DNA of 64,000 nucleotides from Ancylobacter polymorphus (lineage in GTDB: Bacteria; Pseudomonadota; Alphaproteobacteria; Rhizobiales; Xanthobacteraceae), in NCBI RefSeq assembly GCF_022836935.1, contig NZ_CP083239.1, forward strand, positions 2,060,001 to 2,124,000. Direction: 5' to 3'. How positions within the stretch are numbered: position 1 is the first letter of the stretch; each line of letters opens with the position of its first letter. The position numbers and the translations under genes were made by a program. This document shows, piece after piece, positions 28,818 through 38,276 of the stretch. The notes beneath the pieces were generated by a model that made no database searches, was not told where the DNA came from, and was given only the letters and a program-made list of their open reading frames with translations.

Positions 28818-28837
28818 TATTGTACAGCCATTCAATA
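28818..28837. promoter_or_regulatory. Palindromic operator 2 upstream of betI-betB (BetI box candidate)
   Basis: TATTGTACAGCCATTCAATA, seven of ten pairs symmetric. It matches operator 1 in the core TTG-ACAGC-ATTCAA. A possible promoter, TTGCCG (28796-28801) with 16 bases to TATTGT (28818-28823), would place the -10 inside the operator, so bound repressor would block transcription. Confidence 0.6.
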
Positions 28838-28865
28838 GTTCCCTTCCGTCGATCAGGAGGTGCCG

Positions 28866-31055
28866 GTGGCCCGGGCGAATGCGCAGGCGCAGAAGCCTTC
28901 CGCGCGGTTCGATGAGGTGGACGATGAGGCCGATCCGGCCGGCCGGACCGGTCCGGCGCGTGGGGACGAGGAGACCCGCCGCCGCGCGCCGGAGGATGTG
29001 CGCCGCCGACAGCTGATCGACGCCACCATCGATTCGCTCGCCGAGATCGGCTTCAACGCCTCGACCCTGGCGCAGATCGCGCGGCGGGCCGGCGTCTCGC
29101 CCGGTCTCGTCGCGCATTATTTCGGCGACAAGGACGGGCTCCTGGAGGCGACGCTGCGTCACCTCTCGCTGCGGCTCTACCGCGCCACCGCGCAGCGGCT
29201 CGGCGCGGCGTCGACGCCGCGCGCGCGGGTGCAGGCGCTGATCGACGCCAATCTGGCGCCGGAGGAATTCGACCAGCGCACGTCCAGCGTCTGGCTCGCC
29301 TTCTGGGGGCAGGTGCTGCATTCCGAGCGGCTGCGCCGGGTGCAGCGCATCTATCAGGCGCGCATGCTGGCCAATCTGCGCCACGATTTGCGGGCGCTGG
29401 TGGCGCCGCAGGATGTGCGCCGTCTCGCCATCACCATTGCCGCCGTGATTGACGGGCTGTGGCTGCGCTCCTCGCTTTCCGCCGCCGGCGAGACCGACTC
29501 GGTCAGCGCCCGGCAGGTTGCCTCGCTTTTCGTCGATGCCCAGATCGCCGCCGCCGCGCCGGCGCTCCCTACCAACGGACCCGCGACCATGACCAGCCGT
29601 CCCAAGCTGCACGCCAACCATATTGGCGGCCAGTACCGCCCGCATGGCGGCGCCACCTTCACCACCTCCAACCCCGCCACCGGCGAGGTGCTGGCGGAGA
29701 TCGAGATCGCCGGCGAGGCCGAAATCGAGGCGGCAGTCGCGGCCGCGCGCACCGGGCAGAAGCGCTGGGCGGCGATGACCGGGGCCGAGCGCGGGCGCAT
29801 TCTCATGCGGGCGGTCGCCCTGCTGCGCGCCCGTAACGACGAACTCGCCCGGCTGGAGACGCTCGATACCGGCAAGCCGATTCAGGAAACCAGCGTGGTC
29901 GATGTGCTCTCGGGCGCGGACTGCCTCGAATATTATGCCGGCCTCGCCGCCTCGTTGTCGGGCGAACATCTCGATCTCGGCCCCAGCGCCTTCGGGTACA
30001 CCCGCCGCGAGCCGCTCGGCATCGTCGCCGGCATCGGCGCGTGGAACTATCCCTTACAGATCGCCTGCTGGAAATCCGCCCCGGCGCTCGCCTGCGGCAA
30101 TGCGATGATCTTCAAGCCGGCGGAACTCACCCCGCTCACCGCGCTGAAGCTGGCCGAAATCTATGTCGAGGCCGGCGTGCCGGAGGGCGTGTTCAGCGTG
30201 GTGCAGGGCTTTGCCGATACCGGCCGGCTGCTCACCCGCCACCCCGCCATCGCCAAGGTCTCGCTCACCGGCGAGGTCGGCACCGGCAAGAAGGTGATGG
30301 TCGATGCCGCCGGCACGCTGAAATATGTGACGCTGGAACTCGGCGGGAAATCGCCGCTCATCGTCTTCGACGACGCCGATCTCGACGACGCGGTGTCCGG
30401 CGCGCTGCTGGCGAATTTCTATTCCGCCGGCGAGGTCTGCTCCAACGGCACCCGCGTCTTCGTGCAGGAAAAGGTGCGCCCCGCCTTCCTCGAAAAGCTG
30501 AAGGAGCGGGTGGCGAAGATGGTGGTCGGGGACCCGCTCGACCCGGCGACGCAGGTCGGCGCGCTGATCTCGCCCGAGCACATGGAAAAGGTGCTCTCCT
30601 ATATCGAGAAGGGCAAGGCGGAGGGCGCGGCGCTGCTGGCGGGCGGCCACCGCGTCACCACGGGGGCGCTGGCCAAGGGCTGCTTCGTTGCTCCCACCGT
30701 GTTCGATGGCTGCGCGGACGGGATGAGCATCGTGCGCGAGGAAATCTTCGGCCCGGTCATGGCGGTGCTGTCCTTCAGCGATGAGGACGAGGTGATCGCC
30801 CGCGCCAACGACACCGATTTCGGCCTCGCCGCCGGCGTGTTCACCAAGGACCTCGCGCGCGGCCACCGGGTGATCGCGCAGTTGCAGGCCGGCACCTGCT
30901 GGATCAACGCCTACAACATCACGCCGATCGAGCTGCCCTTCGGCGGCGCCAAGCAATCCGGCCTCGGGCGGGAGAACGGCAAGGCGGCGATCGAGCACTA
31001 CACCCAGCTCAAGAGCGTCTACGTCAATCTCGGCCGCGTCGAGGCGCCCTACTGA
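28866..31055 (+). CDS. betI-betB: BetI-BetB fusion: choline-responsive repressor joined to betaine aldehyde dehydrogenase
   Basis: One uninterrupted frame of 729 residues from GTG 28866, with AGGAGG at 28855-28860. Residues 1-45 are charged and probably disordered. Residues ~45-228 are a complete TetR-type Bet[18 protein letters not shown], then [23 protein letters not shown]. After about 13 Ala/Pro-rich linker residues, 242-729 form full-length BetB (488 residues), which oxidises betaine aldehyde to glycine betaine with NAD+. BetB shows TLELGGKSP (catalytic Glu) and GEVCSNGTR (catalytic Cys). No stop codon separates the halves. The internal ATG at 29589 could also start free BetB. betA follows with a TGATG overlap. 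Normally betI and betB are separate genes. Confidence 0.85.
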   Translation: MARANAQAQKPSARFDEVDDEADPAGRTGPARGDEETRRRAPEDVRRRQLIDATIDSLAEIGFNASTLAQIARRAGVSPGLVAHYFGDKDGLLEATLRHLSLRLYRATAQRLGAASTPRARVQALIDANLAPEEFDQRTSSVWLAFWGQVLHSERLRRVQRIYQARMLANLRHDLRALVAPQDVRRLAITIAAVIDGLWLRSSLSAAGETDSVSARQVASLFVDAQIAAAAPALPTNGPATMTSRPKLHANHIGGQYRPHGGATFTTSNPATGEVLAEIEIAGEAEIEAAVAAARTGQKRWAAMTGAERGRILMRAVALLRARNDELARLETLDTGKPIQETSVVDVLSGADCLEYYAGLAASLSGEHLDLGPSAFGYTRREPLGIVAGIGAWNYPLQIACWKSAPALACGNAMIFKPAELTPLTALKLAEIYVEAGVPEGVFSVVQGFADTGRLLTRHPAIAKVSLTGEVGTGKKVMVDAAGTLKYVTLELGGKSPLIVFDDADLDDAVSGALLANFYSAGEVCSNGTRVFVQEKVRPAFLEKLKERVAKMVVGDPLDPATQVGALISPEHMEKVLSYIEKGKAEGAALLAGGHRVTTGALAKGCFVAPTVFDGCADGMSIVREEIFGPVMAVLSFSDEDEVIARANDTDFGLAAGVFTKDLARGHRVIAQLQAGTCWINAYNITPIELPFGGAKQSGLGRENGKAAIEHYTQLKSVYVNLGRVEAPY
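29589..31055 (+). other. betB: Possible independent betB translation unit inside the fusion frame
   Basis: ATG 29589 ([16 protein letters not shown]) corresponds to the usual BetB N-terminus and would give a 488-residue enzyme of normal size. Only a weak purine stretch (CGGAC) precedes it, so separate initiation is possible but not strongly supported. Confidence 0.45.
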
Positions 31056-32725
31056 TGTCCGCCGCCGCGCATGAACTGTTCGACTATGTGATCATCGGCG
31101 CCGGCTCGGCCGGCTGCGTGCTGGCCGACCGGCTGAGCGCGGATGGGAGCAACCGCGTCCTCGTGCTGGAATATGGCGGCTCCGACCGTTCCGTGTTCAT
31201 CCAGATGCCGAGCGCGCTCTCCATCCCGATGAACATGAAGAAATACAACTGGATGTATGAGACCGAGCCGGAGCCGGGGCTGAACGGCCGGCGGATGCAC
31301 TGCCCGCGCGGCAAGGTGCTGGGCGGCTCCTCCTCCATCAACGGGCTCGTCTATATGCGCGGTGCGCCGGCGGATTTCGACCGCTGGCAGGAGGAGGGCG
31401 CGCGCGGCTGGTCCTATGCCGATGTGCTGCCCTATTTCCGCCGGGCGGAAAGCCGGCGCGAGGGCGGGGATGAATATCGCGGCAGCGACGGCCCGCTCGC
31501 CACGCGCTACGGCACGCTGGAAAACCCGCTTTACCGCGCCTTCATCGAGGCGGCGCGGCAGGCGGGCTATCCCGCCAGCGACGACGTGAACGGCTACCAA
31601 CAGGAAGGCTTCGGCCGCATGGACATGACCGTCAAGGACGGCGTGCGCTGGTCGGCGGCCAATGCCTATCTCAGACCCGCGATGAAGCGGGCCAATCTCA
31701 AGGTCGAGACCCATGCGCGGGTGGAGCGCATCCTGTTCGAGGGGCGGCGGGCCATCGGTGTGCGCTGGTCGCGTGGCGGGCAGAGCCATGAGGTGCGGGC
31801 GGCGCGCGAGGTGATCCTCTCCGGCGGCTCGATCAATTCGCCGCAGCTGCTCAAGCTCTCCGGCATCGGCAGCGCCGATGAACTGCTCCCCCTCGGCATC
31901 GAGATGGTGGCGCACCGGCCGGGCGTGGGGGAAAATCTGCAGGACCATCTGGAAATCTATTTCCAGCAGGCCTGTACCCAGCCGATCACCCTCTATTCCA
32001 AGATGGGGCTGATCCCGCGCGGGCTGATCGGCGCGCGCTGGCTGCTGAAGAAGGACGGGCTCGGCGCCACCAACCATTTCGAGGCCTGCGGCTTCATCCG
32101 CTCACGCCCCGGTGTCGCCTCGCCGGATATCCAGTATCATTTCCTGCCCCTTGCCGTGACCTATGACGGGCAGGGGCTGGCGAGCGAACATGGCTACCAG
32201 GCCCATGTCGGGCCGATGCGCGCCAAGAGCCGGGGCTGGGTGCGGCTCGCCTCGGCCGATCCCTTCGCCGCGCCGCGCATCCGGTTCAACTACCTCACCC
32301 ATCCCGATGACAGGGTCGAGTTCCGCGCCGCCGTGCGGCTGACGCGCGAGATCTTCGCGCAGCCGGCCTTCGCGCACTATCGCGGGCGGGAAATCCAGCC
32401 GGGGGCTGATGTGACGAGCGACGAGGCGATCGACGCCTTCGTGCGCGAGAAGGTGGAGAGCGCCTATCACCCCTCCTGCACCTGCCGCATGGGATCGCCT
32501 GCCGACCCGCTGGCGGTGCTGGACCCGCAGATGCGGGTGATCGGGGTGGAGGGGCTGCGGGTGGTGGATTCCTCCGCCATGCCCTCGATCACCAATGCGA
32601 ACCTGAACGCGCCGACCATCATGATGGCGGAAAAGGCGGCGGACCATATTCTCGGCAAGCCGCTGCTGGCGCCCTCCAACGCGCCGGTCTATGTCGCGCC
32701 GAACTGGCAGAGCGCGCAGCGCTAA
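31055..32725 (+). CDS. betA: Choline dehydrogenase
   Basis: Membrane-associated FAD-dependent GMC oxidoreductase that oxidises choline to betaine aldehyde. 556 residues. FAD dinucleotide motif [19 protein letters not shown] at the N-terminus, GMC signature 1 [26 protein letters not shown], signature 2 [16 protein letters not shown], and the catalytic His region [13 protein letters not shown] with the later [17 protein letters not shown]. Its ATG overlaps the BetB stop (TGATG). Confidence 0.95.
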   Translation: MSAAAHELFDYVIIGAGSAGCVLADRLSADGSNRVLVLEYGGSDRSVFIQMPSALSIPMNMKKYNWMYETEPEPGLNGRRMHCPRGKVLGGSSSINGLVYMRGAPADFDRWQEEGARGWSYADVLPYFRRAESRREGGDEYRGSDGPLATRYGTLENPLYRAFIEAARQAGYPASDDVNGYQQEGFGRMDMTVKDGVRWSAANAYLRPAMKRANLKVETHARVERILFEGRRAIGVRWSRGGQSHEVRAAREVILSGGSINSPQLLKLSGIGSADELLPLGIEMVAHRPGVGENLQDHLEIYFQQACTQPITLYSKMGLIPRGLIGARWLLKKDGLGATNHFEACGFIRSRPGVASPDIQYHFLPLAVTYDGQGLASEHGYQAHVGPMRAKSRGWVRLASADPFAAPRIRFNYLTHPDDRVEFRAAVRLTREIFAQPAFAHYRGREIQPGADVTSDEAIDAFVREKVESAYHPSCTCRMGSPADPLAVLDPQMRVIGVEGLRVVDSSAMPSITNANLNAPTIMMAEKAADHILGKPLLAPSNAPVYVAPNWQSAQR

Positions 32726-32731
32726 GGGCGC

Positions 32732-33670
32732 TCAGGGGGTGTTGGTGCCGGTGGGGGCGCCGACACTGCCCGTCGGCCCGTCCATGGCGGCGGCGCGGGC
32801 GGCGGCGCCGGGATGGATCGCCCGCTCGGCCCGGCGCAGATTGCGGGCGCTGCGATAGGAGGTCGCGAGCGTGCGGCGCAGCCAGTGGCGCAGCGCGGCG
32901 CGCTGCCCGGCCATGCGATAGCCGAGCACGGTCAGCCGATTTTCCAGCGCCGCGTCGGAGAGCGTGTGGCGGTAGCGCACGAAGATGAGGTGATGAAGCG
33001 CCGCTGCCAGGATCAGCATCAGCCCGATGGAGATCACCACGTCGGAGAGATAGTGCCCGCCAAAGGCGACGCGGCTGAGCCCGACCGCCGCGACGAACAT
33101 CCCGAGCAGCGTGCCGACCGGCCAGCGCCATTCGCGCGGGACGAACAGCACCAGCGGCAGCAGGCAGGCGATGAACGCCCCCTCGCCGGAGGAGAAGGAG
33201 TGGTTGCCGAGGCCCGGGGGCCCGATCACCCACGGGCCCTGAAACGGCCAGGCGCCGCCGAAATGTTCCGTATTCATCGGCCGGGGGCGGCCCCAATAGG
33301 GCTTCAGGATGCCGTTCACCAGCAGGGCGGGGCCGAGCAGATACAGCGAGATGAAGAACAGCGCCATGCGCGGCGGCACCAGGCTCGTCTTGGCCGGGAA
33401 GGACAGTTTCAGCACCACGCCGATGAGCAGCAGCAGCGGCAGCGCCAGCGAGATATTGGAGCCGAAGGTGCGGAAATCCTGCAGCAGCGGGATCTGGGCG
33501 GCGGGGAAGCTCCTGCCCGGCGCATGGAACAGCCCGGCGACGGCAAGGTCGATCTGCGGGAACAGATAGAACAGGACCGAAAGCGCAGCGGTGGCGAGGA
33601 TGGCCGTCGTCAGCGGCGCGCGCGCGAAGAAGGAGGCCCTGGCGCGCGAAGGTTCGTTCGGATCGGACAT
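32732..33670 (-). CDS. PAP2-family membrane phosphatase
   Basis: 312-residue integral membrane phosphatase-like protein with about six helices. Motif 1 K-x6-RP is KPYWGRPRP and motif 3 SR-x5-H-x3-D is SRVAFGGHYLSD. Motif 2, normally PSGH, reads SSGEG, so the first histidine is replaced by glutamate. The basic C-terminal tail (RHWLRRTLATSYRSARNLRR) is cytoplasmic. Substrate could be undecaprenyl or phosphatidyl phosphate, or lipid A. It converges on betA with 6 bases between stops. Confidence 0.83.
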   Translation of the reverse strand: MSDPNEPSRARASFFARAPLTTAILATAALSVLFYLFPQIDLAVAGLFHAPGRSFPAAQIPLLQDFRTFGSNISLALPLLLLIGVVLKLSFPAKTSLVPPRMALFFISLYLLGPALLVNGILKPYWGRPRPMNTEHFGGAWPFQGPWVIGPPGLGNHSFSSGEGAFIACLLPLVLFVPREWRWPVGTLLGMFVAAVGLSRVAFGGHYLSDVVISIGLMLILAAALHHLIFVRYRHTLSDAALENRLTVLGYRMAGQRAALRHWLRRTLATSYRSARNLRRAERAIHPGAAARAAAMDGPTGSVGAPTGTNTP

Positions 33671-33979
33671 GGTCGGTCTGTCTGTCTCAGCGAGAAATCA
33701 CGAAAAGGCGCTGGCGGCCACGCCTTGGCGGCCCGGCTTGGCGGCTCAGCCGGCGCGGCGCGCCGTGCGGCCGACTGCCGTTACGGCAGGTGCGGGGCGT
33801 GTGCCGGCGGTCTCGCGTGTTTCTGGCATGATCGGTTCCCTCTCGCGCATGCGTCGCCGGGCCCCCGGGAAGCGGTAGGTTGTTAGCGTCTCTTCGTGGC
33901 AAATGCATGGGAAAAGGCGCGGCACTGCCCGGCAAAATAGGCCAGCGTGCCGCTGACAGGCCGCTGACAGCCCCCGGCT
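33671..33979. other. 309-bp gap with no supported gene
   Basis: No convincing gene. It contains a small hairpin (CTGCCG-TTA-CGGCAG, 33775-33789) and a perfect abutting 11-bp duplication (see 33949-33970). A 27-codon minus-strand frame at 33746-33829 has a fair ribosome site but no other support. Confidence 0.6.
33949..33970. repeat. Tandem 11-bp duplication after etfB
   Basis: GCCGCTGACAG occurs twice directly abutting (33949-33959 and 33960-33970), just past the etfB stop. It is probably a replication slippage product. Confidence 0.7.
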
Positions 33980-34756
33980 TTAGCGCCCGGCGATGAGGCC
34001 GAGCGCGCGCAGATGCGCGAGGATCTCCCGCGCCGCGTCTTCCGGCGCCGGGTCGACCAGCAGCTTGCCGCCGCCGCTCGCCGCCACCGTCGCCGCCTTC
34101 AGCCGCTCGGCGGCGGAGGCGCCGGCCGCGGCCCTGGCGATGAGTTTCGGGCGCGGGCGATAGGGGCGTTCTTCCACCTCGTGCGGGGCGGGGGTGGGGG
34201 AGGAAGCGGGGGCGGCGATCTCCTGCGTCTCGACATGGCCGCGTCGCACGCCGGCAAAGGCGAAGGGCCGCGGGGCCGGCGCGGCCGGGTGGACGGTGAC
34301 GAGCGCCGGCAGCCGCACCACGAGGCGCCGCCGCGCCCCGCGTCCCAGCGCCTGCTCGACACTGAGCGTGCCGGGCTCCGTGCCCAGTGCCAGCGCGGCG
34401 GCATCGGCGAGGACGGGACGGCCGAGGGCGCGCGCCAGCGTGTAGGGGAGGAGGCCGGTATCCTCGCCCCCCTGGCCGCTGCGGCCGGCGAGGATGAGGT
34501 CGTAGCCGCCGGCTTCCAGCGCCGCGGTGAGCGCGGAAGTGGGATCGGCCTCGGCCGGCATGCGCAGATGCACGAGACGGCCGAGCCCATGGCCGAGCGC
34601 ATCGGTGAGCGGGCCGATCTCCGGCCCGGCATGCAGGCCGGTGACGGCACCGCCGAGATCGACGGCGAGCCGCAGCGCCTGAAGTTCCACCGGCACCGGG
34701 GCCGGGCGGCCGGAAACCCTGTGCCGGCCGGCGGAGAGCAGAACCGCGATCTTCAT
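33980..34756 (-). CDS. etfB: Electron transfer flavoprotein beta subunit, dimethylglycine pathway type
   Basis: 258 residues; accepts electrons together with EtfA. The N-terminal MKIAVLLSAGRHRVSG and the YDLILAGRSGQGGEDTGLLPYTLARALGRPV block correspond to the AMP/adenine-site region of EtfB. The C-terminal third (Pro-rich linker, then KLIARAAAGASAAERLKAATV) is divergent, typical of Etf pairs dedicated to dgcAB. It overlaps etfA by 4 bases. Role in dimethylglycine demethylation follows from gene order. Confidence 0.83.
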   Translation of the reverse strand: MKIAVLLSAGRHRVSGRPAPVPVELQALRLAVDLGGAVTGLHAGPEIGPLTDALGHGLGRLVHLRMPAEADPTSALTAALEAGGYDLILAGRSGQGGEDTGLLPYTLARALGRPVLADAAALALGTEPGTLSVEQALGRGARRRLVVRLPALVTVHPAAPAPRPFAFAGVRRGHVETQEIAAPASSPTPAPHEVEERPYRPRPKLIARAAAGASAAERLKAATVAASGGGKLLVDPAPEDAAREILAHLRALGLIAGR

Positions 34757-35946
34757 GGCGCGCCCTCCGCCTCAAGCAGCGCCAGCAGCGCCGGCATCAC
34801 CTTCTGCGCGTCCGCGACGATGGCGAGGCCGGCGCGTTCGATCATCGCGGCGTGCAGATCGGTGTTGACGGCGATCACATGCTCGCAGCGCGCCACGCCT
34901 TGGAGATGCTGCGGCGCGCCGGCAATGCCGAGGGCGAAATAGCCACGCGCCTCCAGCACCGTGCCGGAGGCGCCGACCTGCGCGGCGCGCGGCATCAGCC
35001 CGGCATCGCACAGCATGCGGCTGGCGCCGGGCGTGCCGCCAAGCGCCGCCACCAAAGCGCGGAAGGTGGCGAGATCGCTGACGCCATTGCCGGCGGAGAC
35101 GACGAAATCGGCTTCCGCCAGCGACACCTTGGCCGGATCAGCAGGAATGAACTCAGCGGAGACAAGGGCGCCGCCCGTCGTCTCCGGGAAGGCGAAATCA
35201 ACGGTGCGCGCCTCGTGCAGGCTGCCCGCATGCGGGGCGATGGCGTCGATGGCCAGCGTCATCAGCCGCACCGGCGCGCGGCGCTGTTCCACCTGCCGGC
35301 CGCGCGCGGCACGGGTGACGGCCTTCGGTGTGAGGCTTTCCGCCCCGGCGAAGAAGGGCTCGCCCGACAGAGCGGCGAGGCGCCGGGCGAGGTCGCCGCC
35401 CTCCGCGCTTTCCGCGAACAGCACATGGCGCAGATCGAGCGCGGCGAGCGCGGCGTTGAGCGCCCCCGCCTTCGCCTCCGGGTCATAGCCGGAAACGGGC
35501 AGCGCCAGCACGCGGTCGGCGCCGGCGGCGCCGAGTTCCTCGCTAAACGCGTCGACCAGCGCCAGCACCGCCCCGCCACCGGCATCGGCCAGGAGGCGGG
35601 CGGCGCCGAAAAGCTGCCGGTCATGGGCGGAAAGCCGCCCGCCGGGCGCGTCCGGCACCAGGGCCACGAGAAAGGCGGGCTCGGCGATGACCACGCGGCG
35701 CGGCGCCGCCTCCATCTCCACCGGGGCGGCGACCGCCACGACGGATACGGCCGGCGCGCGCTGGGCGCGGTCCAGCCGGCGGCGCAGCGTGCCGGGCACG
35801 AGGGCAAGGCGTTCCTCCGCGCGCGGGTCGCGGCGCGGGCGGCCCGTGGCAACAGGCGTCGCCGCGAGATCGAAGCGCGGGCGGGCGCCGCCGGGCACAA
35901 GATGGGCGGCGCGCGCCGTGCGCGGGTCCTTGCGCGGGCGGCTCAT
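34753..35946 (-). CDS. etfA: Electron transfer flavoprotein alpha subunit, dimethylglycine pathway type
   Basis: 397 residues. After an Arg-rich N-terminal extension (about 70 residues) comes the EtfA N-domain; the C-terminal FAD-binding domain is clear: VSAGNGVSDLATFRAL, GASGTVLEARGYFALGIAGAPQHLQGV and AVNTDLHAAMIERAGLAIVAD. It overlaps both dgcB and etfB by 4 bases, so the three are translationally coupled. It probably carries electrons from DgcAB to the quinone pool. Confidence 0.85.
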   Translation of the reverse strand: MSRPRKDPRTARAAHLVPGGARPRFDLAATPVATGRPRRDPRAEERLALVPGTLRRRLDRAQRAPAVSVVAVAAPVEMEAAPRRVVIAEPAFLVALVPDAPGGRLSAHDRQLFGAARLLADAGGGAVLALVDAFSEELGAAGADRVLALPVSGYDPEAKAGALNAALAALDLRHVLFAESAEGGDLARRLAALSGEPFFAGAESLTPKAVTRAARGRQVEQRRAPVRLMTLAIDAIAPHAGSLHEARTVDFAFPETTGGALVSAEFIPADPAKVSLAEADFVVSAGNGVSDLATFRALVAALGGTPGASRMLCDAGLMPRAAQVGASGTVLEARGYFALGIAGAPQHLQGVARCEHVIAVNTDLHAAMIERAGLAIVADAQKVMPALLALLEAEGAP

Positions 35947-37889
35947 GCCGGCACCTGTGCGATGTGGGTCTGCGCTGACCGGGCCGGGGCGGTGCCGGCC
36001 TTCTCCACCGCCATCAGCACCAGTTCGGCGATGTCATGCACCGCCGGGCGCTCGCCGGTGACGCCTTCCAGCATGGCGGAGCATTGCGGGCAGGCCACCG
36101 CGACGATGCCGGCGCCGGTGGCCGCCGCCTGGCCCATGCGGATGTCCGGGATGCGGCGTTCGCCTTCGATATCGGCCACCGGGGCGCCGCCGCCGCCACC
36201 GCAGCACATGGAGCGCTTGCCGGAACGCTCCATCTCCAGCCGCGCGATTCCCAGCCGGTCGAGCAGGCGGCGCGGGGCGTCCACCTCGCCATTGTAGCGG
36301 CCGAGATAGCAGGGGTCGTGATAGGTGACGCGCGTCGCCTCCAGCGCGCCGAGCGTGAGCCGGCCGGTGGCGGCCAGTTCGTCGAGAAAGGCGGTGTGGT
36401 GCACCACCTCATAGGCGCCGCCAAAGGCGCGGTATTCGTTGCGCAGCGCGTGCAGCGCGTGCGGATCGGCGGTGAGAATGCGGGCGAAGCGGTAGCGCGC
36501 CAGCGTTTCGATATTCGCGCGGGCGAGGCGCTGGAAGCCGGCCTCGTCGCCCAGCCGGCGGGCGAGGTCGCCGCAATCGCGCTCCTCCTCGCCAAGCACG
36601 GCGAAATCGACGCCGGCCTTCTGCAGCAGGGTGACCAGCGCGCGCAGCGTGCGGCCATAGCGCAGATCATAGGCGCCGTCGCCGAGCCAGAGCAGGATTT
36701 CCGCCTCGCCCTTCTGCGCCATCAGCGGCAGGGTGAGGCCGGCGGCGAAATCGGTGCGGCCGTTGAGCGGGCGCCCGCCGGGTTCGTCGGCATAGCGCAG
36801 TTCCATCAGCGGCGCGGCGGCCTTGGCCGGCAGGGCGCCGAGCTCCAGTGTCTGGAAGCGGCGCAGATCGACGATGGCGTCGACATGCTCGATCATCATC
36901 GGGCATTCCTCGACGCAGGCGCGGCAGGTGGTGCAGGACCACAGCGTGTCCGGGTGGATCATCGCCGCCTCGCCGACGATGGGCAGGCCCGGCCCGCCAA
37001 TGCCGGCGACCGGGCGGGCGTTCGGGTAAGGGCTGCCGGCATAAGCGGCGTTGGTGCCGCCGGTCTGGAGGCTGGCGGCGAGGTCCTGGATCAGGCGTTT
37101 GGGGTTCAGCGGCTGGCCGGCGGCGAAGGCCGGGCAGGCGATTTCGCAGCGCCCGCACTGGATGCAGGCGTCGAAACCGATCAGCCGGTTGAAGGCGAAA
37201 TCCTCCGGCATCGCCACGCCGAGGCGCGGGGCGTCGAGATCGAGCGGGGCCAGCGCGGTGGCGCGCTCGCCATTGAAACGCCCGGGGCGGGGATGGGCGA
37301 CGAGATGGGCGGCGCCGGCAAAGGCGTGGCGCATCGGGCCGCGGTCGATCTGCAGCGCGAGGCCGATGCCACCCAGTGCCGCGAAGGCGAGGCCGAGCAG
37401 GCCGAGCGGGCGCAGCGCCCCGCCGAGCGAGGCATCGAGCGCGACGAGGAAGCCGCCGCCGCTATAGGCGGCGAGCAGGAAGGGCAGCAGCTGGAACCGC
37501 CCGCCGGAAAGCCGCGCCGGCTTTGTCGGGTAGCGCCGCCGCCCGACCATCGCTCCCCCGGTGAAGGCGGCGGCGAAGGCGAGCGCGGTGAGCCACCAGA
37601 ACAGCCTGTTATCGCCCAGCGCCGGGATGAGGCCGAGGAGCGCGAGGCCTGAGCCGGCCAGCAGCCCGCCGGCGGCCAGCGCGTGCATGCGCGCGGCATA
37701 GGGGTCGCGCCCCACCACATGGTGGACATCGACGAGGTAGCGTTTCGGCAGGGCGAGCAGGCCCGCCACCCAGTCCACTTTCGCCGCCCGGCCGATGCGC
37801 CACGCCCGCGCGCGGCGGACGGCGAGGGCGCCGGCGATGGCCACCATGGCGAGGACGGTGAGGGAGAGGAGAAGCGCGAGGTCCGTCAT
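35943..37889 (-). CDS. dgcB: Dimethylglycine demethylase subunit DgcB (DUF3483, Fe-S)
   Basis: 648 residues. N-terminal membrane region with about four helices (DUF3483), two 4Fe-4S clusters (CIQCGRCEIACPAF and CTTCRACVEECPM), and two CCG/heterodisulfide-reductase-like domains (TYHDPCYLGRY, CCGGGGGAPVAD, ACPQC). It is the electron-transfer partner of DgcA. dgcA lies upstream, separated by 387 bases of palindromic repeats, and etfA-etfB follow with overlaps. Confidence 0.9.
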   Translation of the reverse strand: MTDLALLLSLTVLAMVAIAGALAVRRARAWRIGRAAKVDWVAGLLALPKRYLVDVHHVVGRDPYAARMHALAAGGLLAGSGLALLGLIPALGDNRLFWWLTALAFAAAFTGGAMVGRRRYPTKPARLSGGRFQLLPFLLAAYSGGGFLVALDASLGGALRPLGLLGLAFAALGGIGLALQIDRGPMRHAFAGAAHLVAHPRPGRFNGERATALAPLDLDAPRLGVAMPEDFAFNRLIGFDACIQCGRCEIACPAFAAGQPLNPKRLIQDLAASLQTGGTNAAYAGSPYPNARPVAGIGGPGLPIVGEAAMIHPDTLWSCTTCRACVEECPMMIEHVDAIVDLRRFQTLELGALPAKAAAPLMELRYADEPGGRPLNGRTDFAAGLTLPLMAQKGEAEILLWLGDGAYDLRYGRTLRALVTLLQKAGVDFAVLGEEERDCGDLARRLGDEAGFQRLARANIETLARYRFARILTADPHALHALRNEYRAFGGAYEVVHHTAFLDELAATGRLTLGALEATRVTYHDPCYLGRYNGEVDAPRRLLDRLGIARLEMERSGKRSMCCGGGGGAPVADIEGERRIPDIRMGQAAATGAGIVAVACPQCSAMLEGVTGERPAVHDIAELVLMAVEKAGTAPARSAQTHIAQVPA

Positions 37890-37940
37890 GGCCGGGCCTC
37901 GCGGGGGTGGCGCAGCCCCTCACCCGGCCCAGCGGGCCGA

Positions 37941-38083
37941 CCTCTCCCCGACGGGGAGAGGTGAAGAGCAGCCGCCAACGGACGCGGCGCGGAAAACCCG
38001 CGGCGGCATGCGAGCCCTCTCCCCGTCGGGGAGAGGGTGGGGTGAGGGGCAAGGGGCAAGCCCTCTCCCCATGGGGGAGAGGG
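37941..38083. repeat. Palindromic intergenic repeat, family A, cluster 1 (three units)
   Basis: Three near-perfect palindromes of the type CCTCTCCCC-GACGGGG-AGAGG lie at 37941-37961, 38015-38037 and 38061-38083, separated by GGGTGAGGGG-like spacers. They fill the dgcA-dgcB gap together with a family B element. Related units occur at 44590-44695. No coding potential. Confidence 0.85.
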
Positions 38084-38146
38084 GGGGGTGAGGGGGGCGG
38101 CCATGACCGCATGCGGGCTGGAATGGCGTTGGAGGCCCGCCGGCGG

Positions 38147-38242
38147 CGTCATCCCGGCCGCAGCCCGCAGGGCGGAGAGCCGGGACCGCGTGCCAATTCT
38201 GCGCACGATCCCGGATCGGCCAGATGGCCGTCCGGGATGACG
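38147..38242. repeat. Palindromic intergenic repeat, family B, copy 1
   Basis: A 96-bp element starting CGTCATCCCGG and ending CCGGGATGACG, with an inner AGCCGGGA/TCCCGGAT pair. Copies of about the same length occur at 43252-43347 and 58198-58290. Confidence 0.85.
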
Positions 38243-38276
38243 TTCCTTGGGCGTTCCCCTCGCGGCGCTCATCGCC

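Noticed and set aside
33746..33829. 27-codon minus-strand frame with AGAGGGAA upstream
   Set aside because: Arg/Thr/Ala-rich with no conserved feature; one ribosome-like motif is not enough in this GC-rich context.
37920..38100. Regularly spaced repeats suggesting CRISPR
   Set aside because: Units are palindromic, spacers are themselves repetitive and only three units are present; no cas genes.
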